Origin: Saccharopolyspora_C sp040643635
Lineage (GTDB): Bacteria; Actinomycetota; Actinomycetes; Mycobacteriales; Pseudonocardiaceae
Direction of reading: 5' to 3'
Assembly (NCBI RefSeq): GCF_040643635.1
Contig: NZ_JBEYUS010000015.1
Location: forward strand, 27,297-91,296
DNA length: 64,000 bases
Part shown: in pieces, positions 25,355 to 33,289 of the stretch
Position numbering within the stretch: the first letter of the stretch is position 1
How the letters are laid out: each line of letters opens with the position of its first letter
Notes under the pieces: model-generated
What the model saw: the letters and a program-made list of their open reading frames with translations, nothing else
Databases searched by the model: none
Told to the model about the DNA's origin: nothing
Program-made: the position numbers and the translations under genes

Positions 25355-25997
25355 CCAGGCCGTGCTGCCAGGCCCAGATCGCGATCTCCGTGCGGTTGCG
25401 GGCCGACAGCTTCTGCTGCGAGCTCGCCAGGTGCGACTTCACCGTGGACAGCGACACGTGCAATTCGGCGGCGATCTCCGCGTTCGTGGCGCCGCGCGCC
25501 ACCGCCAGCACCACGTCCAGCTCGCGCTCGGTTAGCGGCGTCTCGCCGCGCCCCATCGGCCGCTTGCCCGGGCCGGTGAAGTGCTGCAGCAGCCGCGTCG
25601 TCACCGACGGGGAGATCATCGAGTCGCCGTCCGCGGCCGCGTGCACCGCGTTGATCAGCAGCGTCGCGCCCGCGTCCTTGAGCAGGAAGCCGCGCGCCCC
25701 GGCCAGCAGCGCCGCGTACACGTTCTCGTCCACGTCGTAGGTGGTGACCACCACGACCTTCAGCGGGTCCGCGACGTCCGGACCGGCCAGCAGCCGCGTC
25801 GCCTGCAGCCCGTCGACCTTCGGCATCTGGATGTCCATCAGCGTCACGTCGGGCCGCAGCTCGCGGGCCATGCTGACGGCGGCCTCGCCGTCCGCGGCCT
25901 CGCCGACGACCTCCAGGTCCGGTTCGGCGCTGAGGATGAGCCGGAAACCGGTGCGCACGAGCGTCTGGTCGTCGGCGATGAGAACGCGAATGGTCAC
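25347..25997 (-). CDS. NarL/LuxR-type response regulator
   Basis: The 216-residue regulator has a receiver domain (VLIADDQTLVRTGFRLIL; phospho-acceptor Asp in DVTLMDIQMPKVDG; Lys in FLLKDAG) and a C-terminal LuxR helix-turn-helix (LTERELDVVLAVARGATNAEIAAEL, HVSLSTVKSHL). The start is GTG at 25997, overlapping the stop of the upstream kinase gene by GTGA, so the pair is translationally coupled. Targets are unknown; the convergent RDD gene and the membrane protein at 27233 are the nearest candidates. Confidence 0.93.
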   Translation of the reverse strand: MTIRVLIADDQTLVRTGFRLILSAEPDLEVVGEAADGEAAVSMARELRPDVTLMDIQMPKVDGLQATRLLAGPDVADPLKVVVVTTYDVDENVYAALLAGARGFLLKDAGATLLINAVHAAADGDSMISPSVTTRLLQHFTGPGKRPMGRGETPLTERELDVVLAVARGATNAEIAAELHVSLSTVKSHLASSQQKLSARNRTEIAIWAWQHGLVS

Positions 25998-27199
25998 CGG
26001 AGGTCTCCCTGGTCGCCGGGGCGCCGCGGCACGTCGACCGGGAATCGGGCGGTGACCCGCCACCGGCGGCCCGGTGCGGGACCGGCCTGCACGGTGCCGC
26101 CGACCGCCTCCACGCGTTCGGCCATGCCGACCAGCCCGTACCCGGAGCCGGTGCGATCCGGCGACACCGACGGCACGTTGTCGTTTTCCACGACGAGGAC
26201 GAGTTCCGCCCCCTCGCGGCGGCCGGTGACCCGGGGGTCGGTGGCGTCCGGGGAGTGCTTGCGGGCGTTGGTCAACGCCTCCAGCACGATCCGGTGCGCG
26301 GTCGTCGCCAGCTCCGGGTGCACCGGCACCTCGTCCAGGTCGGCGGTCAGGTCCACTGCCGCGTGCACCCCGGCCGCCTGCCGCACCGCGGCGCCGAATC
26401 CGGTGCCCTGCGGGAGGGAATCGTCATCGTCGGTGCGGAGCATACCGACGAGCCTGCGCATCGCGGCGAGCGCTTCCGCGCCCGCATCCTCGATCTCGGT
26501 GTAGACCTCGACCGGATCCTCCTTGGCCGCGCGCGGATTCCCGGCCACCGCGCGGGCCGCGTTCGCCCGCACCACGATGCCGCTGACGTGGAACGCGACC
26601 AGGTCGTGCAGCTCGCGGGCCAGCCGCAGCCGCTCGCCGGTGCGCACCTCCACGAGCTCGTTGCGCCTGCGGTTGTCGGCATCGCGCAGCACCAGCCCGA
26701 TCGCCAGGGCGAGACCCCAGACCAGGGCCGCCGCGACCGCGAGCACGGCACGCGGGGTGCCGTCGTAGCGCAGCAGCGCCGCCCCGAGCAGGGCCAGCAC
26801 GCTGCCCGCCGCGACCAGCACCGCCGCCCGCGGCCGCAGCCGCCGGCACGCGGCCCCGACCAGCAGGGACAGCCCGACGATCTCGGCACCGGCCGGGAGC
26901 AGCCCGGGACTCATCCCGGCCGCGCCGAGGGATTCGCCGATCACCGTGCTCAGCGCGCTGAGCACGATGGACGCGGCGGCCAGCCTGCCGACGTGCGCGG
27001 GGAACCGCCGCCGCAGCACCGCCAGCAGGGCGACGATCGTGCCGCTCGACGGGACCAGGAACGCGGCGGTGGGCGAGACGTCCAGCCCCAGCCGCACCAT
27101 CGAGACCATGTCGCCGACGTAGACCAGCGCCAGCGCGACGACCTCCGCGGCGAACAACCCGCGCCGGGCAGGCGGCCCGAAGTACCACGGACTGCTCAT
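25994..27199 (-). CDS. Two-component sensor histidine kinase (HisKA_3 type)
   Basis: The N-terminal half holds about six transmembrane helices without a large extracytoplasmic domain, so it probably senses a membrane signal. It is followed by the HisKA_3 motif RLARELHDLVAFHVSGIVVR with the phospho-accepting His, then an HATPase_c domain (VLEALTNARKHS N-box; GSGYGLVGMAERV G-box). ATG at 27199 gives MSSPWYFG; a GTG at 27205 would add two residues. This architecture is the DesK/LiaS-like class that pairs with NarL-type regulators, and its partner is the next gene. Confidence 0.92.
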   Translation of the reverse strand: MSSPWYFGPPARRGLFAAEVVALALVYVGDMVSMVRLGLDVSPTAAFLVPSSGTIVALLAVLRRRFPAHVGRLAAASIVLSALSTVIGESLGAAGMSPGLLPAGAEIVGLSLLVGAACRRLRPRAAVLVAAGSVLALLGAALLRYDGTPRAVLAVAAALVWGLALAIGLVLRDADNRRRNELVEVRTGERLRLARELHDLVAFHVSGIVVRANAARAVAGNPRAAKEDPVEVYTEIEDAGAEALAAMRRLVGMLRTDDDDSLPQGTGFGAAVRQAAGVHAAVDLTADLDEVPVHPELATTAHRIVLEALTNARKHSPDATDPRVTGRREGAELVLVVENDNVPSVSPDRTGSGYGLVGMAERVEAVGGTVQAGPAPGRRWRVTARFPVDVPRRPGDQGDLR

Positions 27200-27232
27200 G
27201 ATCACCGACCTTAGCGCAGTGCGGGCGACGGA

Positions 27233-27649
27233 TCAGCGGACCGCTTTGACGTCGACGACGTACCGGTTGGACTCGGGCAGGAAGCTCAGCACCAGACCGG
27301 CCAACGACAGGGCGAGACCGATGTACTCGGCGGCACCCGCGGCCGGGCCGAACAGCGCCGCCACGTGCAGAACGGCGAAGATCGCGAGCACGATCCGGGC
27401 CCAGCCGCGACCACCGCGCAGCTTCACGACCAGCCACAGGTACAGCAACAGCGGGACCACGGAGAAGACCGCGGACATCTTCATGAGGAGATCGGCCTGC
27501 TCCGGCGCGACACCCTCGGGAACCGGGTAGTCGCCCCCGGCGATCAGGACCACGCTCCACACCAGCGGGACCACTGCGGAGAGCAGGTAGGACAGGGCGG
27601 CGAGGTTGATGCTCTTCGGGGCGACGGGAAGTGCGAGATTCGAATTCAT
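27233..27649 (-). CDS. Four-helix membrane protein, unknown function
   Basis: The 138-residue protein has four hydrophobic helices (around residues 15-38, 55-75, 83-105, 108-125). It ends ESNRYVVDVKAVR on the cytoplasmic side. Such four-helix proteins are frequent next to two-component systems in actinobacteria; no family name can be given. It lies 33 bp upstream of the kinase gene on the same strand and may share its operon. The ATG at 27649 gives MNSNLALPVAP. Confidence 0.65.
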   Translation of the reverse strand: MNSNLALPVAPKSINLAALSYLLSAVVPLVWSVVLIAGGDYPVPEGVAPEQADLLMKMSAVFSVVPLLLYLWLVVKLRGGRGWARIVLAIFAVLHVAALFGPAAGAAEYIGLALSLAGLVLSFLPESNRYVVDVKAVR

Positions 27650-27831
27650 GCCGAGGAAGTTAGCCGCGCCGAAGAATCGAGATCAAGCCACTCGGACACA
27701 TTTCGTACTTTCGGCCACCCGCCTCGTTCTCGCGAACTAAAAGCGCATTGAACAATTCATTCCGGAGACCAATACATATACGCGAGGAATCGCGCGACCC
27801 TTGCCCCGGAAACCGATCCGAGGAGATTCGA

Positions 27832-29559
27832 ATGCGCGATTCAACGATGGCGCGGGCGGTCCTCACCACCGCCTGCCTGGGACTGCTGGCGGCCGGCGTG
27901 CCCGGCGTGGCCGCCGCCGAACCCGCGGCGCCCGAGCGCTACGCGGACCAGCAGCTCGACTGGGGCCCGTGCCCCTTCGACACCGCCGACGGGGCCGTGC
28001 CCGCCGAGTGCGCCACGGTCACCGTCCCCCGCGACTGGGCCGCGCCCGAAGCGGGACCCGACCTCGCGGTCTCGATCAGCCGGGTCCGCGCCGACGGCGA
28101 ACGCCAGGGCGCGATGCTGCTGAACCCGGGCGGCCCCGGCGGACAGGGGAGTTCGCTGGCCGGGGCGATCGCCGGGCTGCAACCCGACCTGCACCACGCC
28201 TACGACCTCGTCGGCATGGACCCGCGCGGCACCGGCCACGAAGGCGGGACCGCGCCCGACCAGCAGGGATTCGTCTGCCACGTGCCGGTGGACCGATTAC
28301 CGCAGTCCGAGGGCCTCGACGCGCGGGACCGCTCCGCGGCGAGCATCGCCGAGCACCAGAAGACGCCGCGCGCCATCGCCGAGGCCTGCCAGAGCGACGC
28401 GCTCGCCCCCTACATCACCACCTGGCAGACCGCGCACGACGTGGACCTCGTCCGGGCGCTGCTCGGCGAGGAGCGGCTGAACTACCTCGGCTACTCCTAC
28501 GGCACCTGGCTCGGCGCGAAGTACGCGTCGCTGTTCCCCGAGCACACCGGCAAGGTCGTGCTCGACTCGAACGTGAACTGGCAGGGCCGGTTGCAGGCCG
28601 CGTTCGAGGACTTCCCGCGCATCGGCCAGCGCTGGTTCGACGAGGTGTACCTGCCGTGGACGACGCGGCAGCTGCCGGAACTCGTCGGCACCGACGTCGG
28701 CTCGGCGCGGCAGGCGTGGGAGCGGGCGCGAGAGCAGTACGCGGCGCAGGGCGTCTCCCCCGACGCGTTCGACGGCCTCTTCGTCGGCCAGGGCAGCGAA
28801 TTCGGCTGGCTGCTGGCGACCGCGGTGTTCGTCGCCGGGCTGGAAACCGACCAGCAGCAGCCCGCGCCCGACGCGGTGCCCGCGCAGCTGCGGGAACGGC
28901 TCGATGCGCGCAGCCAGGCCGGCTTCGGGGTGCCGCTGGCCGAGCTGACGCCGCAGCGGGTCGCCGCCGCGATCACCCCGGACTACCAGGACGTCGCGGG
29001 CACCCGCGCCGCGGTGGCCTGCGGTGACCAGCCGACGAAGTCCGCCGAGGAGTACCGGCGGCTCAGCGACGAGCAAGGACCCGAACTGCCGTTGTTCGGG
29101 TGGGCCTACGGGCTCGGCGAGGTCTGCGGGCCCTGGTCCGACGGGCCCCGGCAGGAGCTGCCGCAACTGCCCGCCGAGGTCGCCGACCGGGTGCTCGTCG
29201 TGCAAGGCGAGTTCGACCCGCAGACCGGGTACGAGCAGTCCGACGCCGCGCTGCGCGAAGCGCCCGGCGTCAGCCGCGTCTCCGTCGACGACTCCCCGAT
29301 GCACGGCCAGTACGCGACGCAGGACAACCCGTGCGTGGACGGCATGGTCAACGTGTTCCTGCTGCACGGGTCGCGACCGGACGACGCGGTGTGCCCGTCG
29401 GTGCCGCTGCCCGCGGAGGAGCAGGTGTTCCCGGTCGACGGCCCCGTGACCTCCGAGCACACGCCGTTCGCGGCCACCCCCGGCGGCCCCGACCTCCCGG
29501 CCCTGCGAGCCGCGGTGCAGGAACTGATCGGCGGCCCGTCGCTGCACCCGACCCCCTGA
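27832..29559 (+). CDS. Secreted alpha/beta-hydrolase, S33 tripeptidyl-aminopeptidase type
   Basis: The 575-residue enzyme has a Sec signal peptide (VLTTACLGLLAAGVPGVAAAEP, cleavage after AAA near residue 29). A serine-hydrolase fold follows: oxyanion region LLNPGGPGGQG, nucleophile GYSYGTWLG, acid VVQGEFDPQTGYE, and histidine in SPMHGQYATQ. Together with the C-terminal TAP-like domain this matches the Streptomyces tripeptidyl aminopeptidases (SlpD/SlpE, Tap), which trim N-terminal tripeptides from extracellular proteins. GAGGAG lies six bases before the ATG at 27832. The 180-bp leader is AT-rich compared with its surroundings. The gene is followed by three palindromic repeats. Confidence 0.9.
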   Translation: MRDSTMARAVLTTACLGLLAAGVPGVAAAEPAAPERYADQQLDWGPCPFDTADGAVPAECATVTVPRDWAAPEAGPDLAVSISRVRADGERQGAMLLNPGGPGGQGSSLAGAIAGLQPDLHHAYDLVGMDPRGTGHEGGTAPDQQGFVCHVPVDRLPQSEGLDARDRSAASIAEHQKTPRAIAEACQSDALAPYITTWQTAHDVDLVRALLGEERLNYLGYSYGTWLGAKYASLFPEHTGKVVLDSNVNWQGRLQAAFEDFPRIGQRWFDEVYLPWTTRQLPELVGTDVGSARQAWERAREQYAAQGVSPDAFDGLFVGQGSEFGWLLATAVFVAGLETDQQQPAPDAVPAQLRERLDARSQAGFGVPLAELTPQRVAAAITPDYQDVAGTRAAVACGDQPTKSAEEYRRLSDEQGPELPLFGWAYGLGEVCGPWSDGPRQELPQLPAEVADRVLVVQGEFDPQTGYEQSDAALREAPGVSRVSVDDSPMHGQYATQDNPCVDGMVNVFLLHGSRPDDAVCPSVPLPAEEQVFPVDGPVTSEHTPFAATPGGPDLPALRAAVQELIGGPSLHPTP

Positions 29560-29583
29560 CCCCCACACCCACCCGCACATCGA

Positions 29584-29631
29584 AGTGAACGGACCGTTCG
29601 TCCGATCTAGCTGGACGAACGGTCCGCTCAC
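29584..29631. repeat. Nested palindrome, copy 1
   Basis: The left arm is AGTGAACGGACCGTTCGTCC, the loop GATCTAGCT, and the right arm its complement with one change (CCGCTCAC). It begins 24 bp after the stop codon of the S33 peptidase gene. Confidence 0.9.
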
Positions 29632-29668
29632 CCACACCGAACCGATCGCACACGAACATCCGATTTCG

Positions 29669-29717
29669 AGTGAACGGACCGTTTGCCCGAACAGATCGGA
29701 CGAACGGTCCGTTCACT
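29669..29717. repeat. Nested palindrome, copy 2
   Basis: This copy has two changes in the left arm (CGTTTGCCC) and an intact right arm. It lies in the gap between the S33 peptidase and alcohol dehydrogenase genes. Confidence 0.9.
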
Positions 29718-29789
29718 CGACCTCGGAGTCGGGACGGTGGCGGCGCGGGCTGCGCGCGCCGTCCCGGTTCCGGCCGAGCAGGACCGTGG

Positions 29790-29838
29790 AGTGAACGGAC
29801 CGTTCGTCCGGCTAGATGGGACGAACGGTCCGTTCACT
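29790..29838. repeat. Nested palindrome, copy 3
   Basis: Both 20-base arms are intact around the loop GGCTAGATG. It ends four bases before the stop codon of the minus-strand alcohol dehydrogenase gene. Confidence 0.92.
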
Positions 29839-29842
29839 CAGA

Positions 29843-30910
29843 TCAGGGGCGGAGGAGGATTCTGATCGGGTTTCCCTCGTGCTCCCGCAGCCGCCGGATT
29901 CCTTCGGCGACCTCGTCGAGCGGGAGCACGGCGCTGACCGAGCCGGAGACGTCGAGCCTGCCGCGGTCGGTCAGCTCCACCAGGTCTTCGAGGTGGCGCA
30001 TCCGATAACCGGTGTGACCGATGACGGTGTGCCGGTTGCGCACGAAGTGGATCTCCGGCCCGACGGCGAGCCGGTCGGGCGAGATCCCGACGAGCACGAG
30101 CCTGCCGCGGTGCCCTAGCGCCGCGTCGGCCTGGGTGAAGGTGGCGGTGCGCCCCACGCAGTCGAACGCGGCCCGCAGCCCGCGCCCACCGGTGATCTCG
30201 GCGATCCGCTCGGCGACGTCCGGTTCCCCCGGGTCGAGGGCGAAGTCGGCGCCGAGCCCGAGCGCCCGTTCGCGGGCGGACTCCAGCGGGTCGAGCGCGA
30301 TGATCGGCGAAGCGCCGCAGATCCGGGCGAGCTGCACGAGGTGGGTGCCGACACCGCCGAGCCCCCAGATCCCGACGGATTCGGCGGCCCGCAGCTGCGC
30401 GGTGTCGATGGCGCCGTACGGGGTGGACACCGCGTCGGCGAGCACGGCGGCATGCTCCAGCGGCACCGATTCGGGGACGTCGACGAGCGAGACCGCGGAG
30501 GTCAGCACGTATTCGGCCCAGGCGCCGTCGTAGTGGAACGCGAGTACCTGGAGGTCTTCGCACCGATCGGTGCCACCGCCGTGGCGGCATTCGGGGCATT
30601 CACCGCATTCCTTGCCCGCGGCGATGACGACCCGGTCGCCGACCAGCCGGTTGCGCACGCCGGCGCCGAGCGCGGCGACGACTCCGGCGGCCTCGTGCCC
30701 GGGCGTGATCTCCGGCAGCCGCGGCCGGATGTGGCCGTCGAGCTGGCTGAGGTCGGACTGGCAGATGCCGCAGGCGGCGACACGCACGAGCACCTCACCG
30801 GGGCCCGGTCGGGGGACGGGCACGTCGCGGACGGCGAGCTCGCCGGTGGCGGTGTCGAACCGGGCCGCGCGCATGGTGGCGGGGATCGACGGATCGAGGA
30901 CAGCTGACAT
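29843..30910 (-). CDS. Zinc-dependent alcohol dehydrogenase (AdhA-like)
   Basis: The 355-residue MDR enzyme should interconvert an alcohol and aldehyde/ketone with NAD(P). The catalytic zinc site is in VAACGICQSDLSQLDGH and the GHEAAG motif. The structural zinc cysteines are in CGECPECRHGGGTDRC. The Rossmann motif is GIWGLGGVGTHLVQLA. The ATG at 30910 (MSAVLDP) follows AAAGGACA at good spacing; a much longer upstream frame is an artefact of GC-rich DNA. It stands alone, with palindrome copy 3 at its 3' end and a 735-bp gene-free region upstream. Confidence 0.9.
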   Translation of the reverse strand: MSAVLDPSIPATMRAARFDTATGELAVRDVPVPRPGPGEVLVRVAACGICQSDLSQLDGHIRPRLPEITPGHEAAGVVAALGAGVRNRLVGDRVVIAAGKECGECPECRHGGGTDRCEDLQVLAFHYDGAWAEYVLTSAVSLVDVPESVPLEHAAVLADAVSTPYGAIDTAQLRAAESVGIWGLGGVGTHLVQLARICGASPIIALDPLESARERALGLGADFALDPGEPDVAERIAEITGGRGLRAAFDCVGRTATFTQADAALGHRGRLVLVGISPDRLAVGPEIHFVRNRHTVIGHTGYRMRHLEDLVELTDRGRLDVSGSVSAVLPLDEVAEGIRRLREHEGNPIRILLRP

Positions 30911-31268
30911 GGGAGTGTCCTTTCGCGGTGCGCCCGTTTCCGGGGCGAGACGGGGAACCGTGCGCTCTCCCCCGAGCGGTGGTCGCTCGGCGGGGAGAAC
31001 GCGGGCGGTCGGCGGATCGGGCGAATCGGTGGATCGGGTGATCAACGGGCGAGGCGATCAGCGGGTCAGGTGATCAGCGGACTGATCGATCAACGGAGTC
31101 CGGCGCGCTGCGAGCCGAGCGAGCAGCGAGGGCCGGCGACCAGTGAGCAGGACGATCAGCAAGGTCACCCGGCCGACGAACCAGGTGTCCGGCACGAACG
31201 GTCAGCAGGTCGGGCGACCCGCATGAACGGTCAGCGGGCCAGGCGGCTTCCACGAGGCGCCAGCGGAT

Positions 31269-31317
31269 AGTGAGCGGACCGTTCGTCCCATCTACTTGGA
31301 CGAACGGTCCGTTCACT
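31269..31317. repeat. Nested palindrome, copy 4
   Basis: This copy has one change in the left arm (AGTGAGCGG) and loop CATCTACTT; the right arm is intact. It lies in the gene-free region upstream of the alcohol dehydrogenase. Confidence 0.9.
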
Positions 31318-31340
31318 CCAGCTCGAGGGAGTGGAGGGCA

Positions 31341-31389
31341 GGTGAACGGGCCGTTGGTCCGATCTTGTTGGGCGAACGGTCCGTTCACT
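31341..31389. repeat. Nested palindrome, copy 5
   Basis: A diverged copy with changes in both arms (GTGAACGGGCCGTTGGTCC; GGGCGAACGG). It lies 23 bp from copy 4. Confidence 0.85.
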
Positions 31390-31450
31390 CCGGGAGTGGG
31401 TGGGATCGGGTTGGTGGTCGGTGGGGTGCGCGGACTCGGCCGGGCTTGTT

Positions 31451-31470
31451 CGGCGAACGGTCGTTCGCTC
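31451..31470. repeat. Decayed right-half palindrome unit
   Basis: CGGCGAACGGTCGTTCGCTC resembles the right arm of the repeat with a one-base deletion and two changes. No left arm is nearby. Confidence 0.55.
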
Positions 31471-31645
31471 AGGTTCGGGGGGCACGTGGCAGTGGGGTGT
31501 GCGGACAGGCGTTCGGCGCTGACGACGATCACCACCGGAAGCGATCACCGCCGGAGGAGGACCGGCCGCACGAACCGCCGCCACTCCCCCGGGCCCACGG
31601 ACCGGACACCGAAGCCCCATCCGAACCACCCCCGAACAAGCCCCA

Positions 31646-32266
31646 CTACCCCTGGAACCCGGGCACCCCATCGGCGAACAAGGTGCTCACCGAGTCGGCG
31701 AGCTCCTCGGGCGTCCAGTCGGCATCGGTGTCCAGCAGCAGCCGGGCCCCGGATTCGGCCGCGCCGACGGCGAGCGCGGCCAGCGTCGCGGCACGGCGTT
31801 CGGCGTGCGGGGCGGAGGCCCCGAGCCAGTCGCGCAGCACGGGCGTGAGCCGTTCGGCGGCCCGTGCCCGGGAGCCTTGGACGGCGCGCGCCCGGTCGGC
31901 CCGCACCTGGGTTCCGTACAGCAGCCGATAGCTCTCGGGCGCGTCGCGGACCGCCGTGTAGTAGGCGATGAGCACGTCGCGCAGCGCCGTGGCCGGGTCG
32001 GGTTCGGCGCGGGCCGCGTCGAGGGCGGTGGCGAGCTGTTCGGTGAAGCGGCGGCTTTCCCGTTCGTCGAGGGCCTGGAGCATGGTGTCGCGGTTGTTCC
32101 AGCACCGGTACAGCACGGTTTTGGCGACGCCGGCTTCGGCGGCCACGGCGTCCATGGACACGGCGTCTCCGTCGCGCGCGGACACGCGCAGTGCGGCGTC
32201 GAGCACGAGTTCCTTGCGGACGGCGAGCGGCAGGTGCTGCGCGCGTCCCCCTTTGGCGCCGGTCAT
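31646..32266 (-). CDS. TetR-family transcriptional regulator
   Basis: The 206-residue regulator has an N-terminal TetR helix-turn-helix (VLDAALRVSARDG, VAAEAGVAKTVLYRCWNNRDTM) and a helical ligand domain (LLYGTQVRADRARAV, LAALAVGAAESGARLLL). The ATG at 32266 follows GGGGAGGAC. It lies 23 bp downstream of the acetoacetate-decarboxylase-like gene on the same strand, so it is co-transcribed with it. It is the natural ligand of the twin operators at 33117-33155. Confidence 0.9.
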   Translation of the reverse strand: MTGAKGGRAQHLPLAVRKELVLDAALRVSARDGDAVSMDAVAAEAGVAKTVLYRCWNNRDTMLQALDERESRRFTEQLATALDAARAEPDPATALRDVLIAYYTAVRDAPESYRLLYGTQVRADRARAVQGSRARAAERLTPVLRDWLGASAPHAERRAATLAALAVGAAESGARLLLDTDADWTPEELADSVSTLFADGVPGFQG

Positions 32267-32289
32267 GGCCGCGTCCTCCCCGGTTCGTC

Positions 32290-33099
32290 TCAGCTGTCGC
32301 GCATCGGGTGCATGCGCAGCAGGAAGGTCGGCGAGACCAGTCCCACCGGCAGCGGCATCTTGCCGACCCTCATGTTGACGCGGCGGTAGTGCGCGTTCAG
32401 CGGCGGCCCGGAGATGAGGGTGTCGAGCGGGTCGGTGTAGGAGCCGCCGATGGTGAGGTCGACGTCGGCGGCGCGCTGTTCCAGCGGGTGGTCGACGGTG
32501 CTGAAGGTGACGAGCCGGGGGACGGAGAGCCCGACGGTCCCGATGACGTTGCGGAACGGCTGGTTGAAGATCGGCGGCACCGAGTCGACCTCGTCGCCGA
32601 AGCGGCCGGTGACGCGGATGAGGTCGACGCCGCGGCGGCGCACGACGGCCTCGATGCGGTCGTCGTGCTCGGCCCAGTCGATCTCGGCGATCTTCTTGGG
32701 GAAGCCGAGGGTGTCGCGGCCGCCGATGAGCGCGGTGTCGTCGTCGACGACGATCCACGGGCAGTGCGCGGCGCGGAACGGGCCGTGCTTGACGTTGAGG
32801 AACAGCGCGGCTTCGCGGTAGGTGCTGTTGAAGTTGGTCCACGGGTAGTCGACGACGAACAGGGTGGCGGTGCTGCTCTCGTCCATCTTGACCCCGGCGG
32901 GCAGGACGTGGTTCGCGGCGTCCCGGTCGATGGGGACGGTGGCGGAGAGGAACTTCGCGTTCTTGTACTTGTCGGCCTTCGGGTTCTGCCTGCGGCGGAG
33001 GTCGGCCTTGGCCTCGTCGAAGGTGAAGTCGGGCCGGGCGTCGGCGGGGGCGACGCCTTCTTCGGACATCCGGACCTTGCCGACCTGGTGGGTCGTCAT
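32290..33099 (-). CDS. Acetoacetate decarboxylase-like protein
   Basis: The 269-residue protein fits the ADC family (usually 240-270 residues). The key motif GFPKKIAEIDW carries the paired lysines, one of which forms the Schiff base in acetoacetate decarboxylase. FLSATVPIDRDAANHVLPAGV and NVIGTVGLSVPRLVTF are other family-like stretches. In actinobacteria many members are not true decarboxylases but act as aldolase-dehydratases or in secondary metabolism, so the reaction is uncertain. GAGGAGG precedes the ATG at 33099. Operator 1 lies only 18 bases upstream. It is divergent from an MFS transporter gene. Confidence 0.8.
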   Translation of the reverse strand: MTTHQVGKVRMSEEGVAPADARPDFTFDEAKADLRRRQNPKADKYKNAKFLSATVPIDRDAANHVLPAGVKMDESSTATLFVVDYPWTNFNSTYREAALFLNVKHGPFRAAHCPWIVVDDDTALIGGRDTLGFPKKIAEIDWAEHDDRIEAVVRRRGVDLIRVTGRFGDEVDSVPPIFNQPFRNVIGTVGLSVPRLVTFSTVDHPLEQRAADVDLTIGGSYTDPLDTLISGPPLNAHYRRVNMRVGKMPLPVGLVSPTFLLRMHPMRDS

Positions 33100-33116
33100 G
33101 CGTGCCTCCTCGTGTT

Positions 33117-33134
33117 TTGTACCTTGCAGTACAA
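33117..33134. promoter_or_regulatory. TetR operator 1 (TTGTAC-N6-GTACAA)
   Basis: An 18-bp inverted repeat with perfect 6-bp arms lies just upstream of the decarboxylase-like gene and probably overlaps its transcription start. It is the first of two identical-arm sites. Confidence 0.75.
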
Positions 33135-33137
33135 GTA

Positions 33138-33155
33138 TTGTACTTACGGGTACAA
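33138..33155. promoter_or_regulatory. TetR operator 2 (TTGTAC-N6-GTACAA)
   Basis: The arms are identical to operator 1. Centre-to-centre distance is 21 bp, two helical turns, so two dimers could bind on the same face. It lies in the 190-bp gap shared with the divergent MFS gene. Confidence 0.75.
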
Positions 33156-33289
33156 ATGTCAAAGCCGCAGGTGCGGAGCACTCTCAGGTCGTCCGAAGCC
33201 GCCCACCGCCGCACGGCCGATCACCTGGCCGCCGGGCCGTCGTATCGTCCAGGACCGTCGGTGCCTGATCGGCTGCGAAGGAGCGGGCG

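Larger units (their letters stand above)
30911..31645. other. Gene-free region with palindromes and GATC-rich tandem motif
   Basis: These 735 bases contain no frame I can support. About 31012-31095 holds a run of degenerate 10-12 bp units built on GATC (GATCGGGTGATCAACGGG, GATCAGCGGGTCAGGT). Palindrome copies 4 and 5 and a decayed half copy follow at 31269-31470. The promoter of the alcohol dehydrogenase must lie at the left end. Confidence 0.6.

Noticed and set aside
27650..27831. A horizontally acquired AT-rich segment
   Set aside because: The low GC is confined to about 180 bases of promoter/leader sequence between divergent genes; both flanking genes have normal composition.
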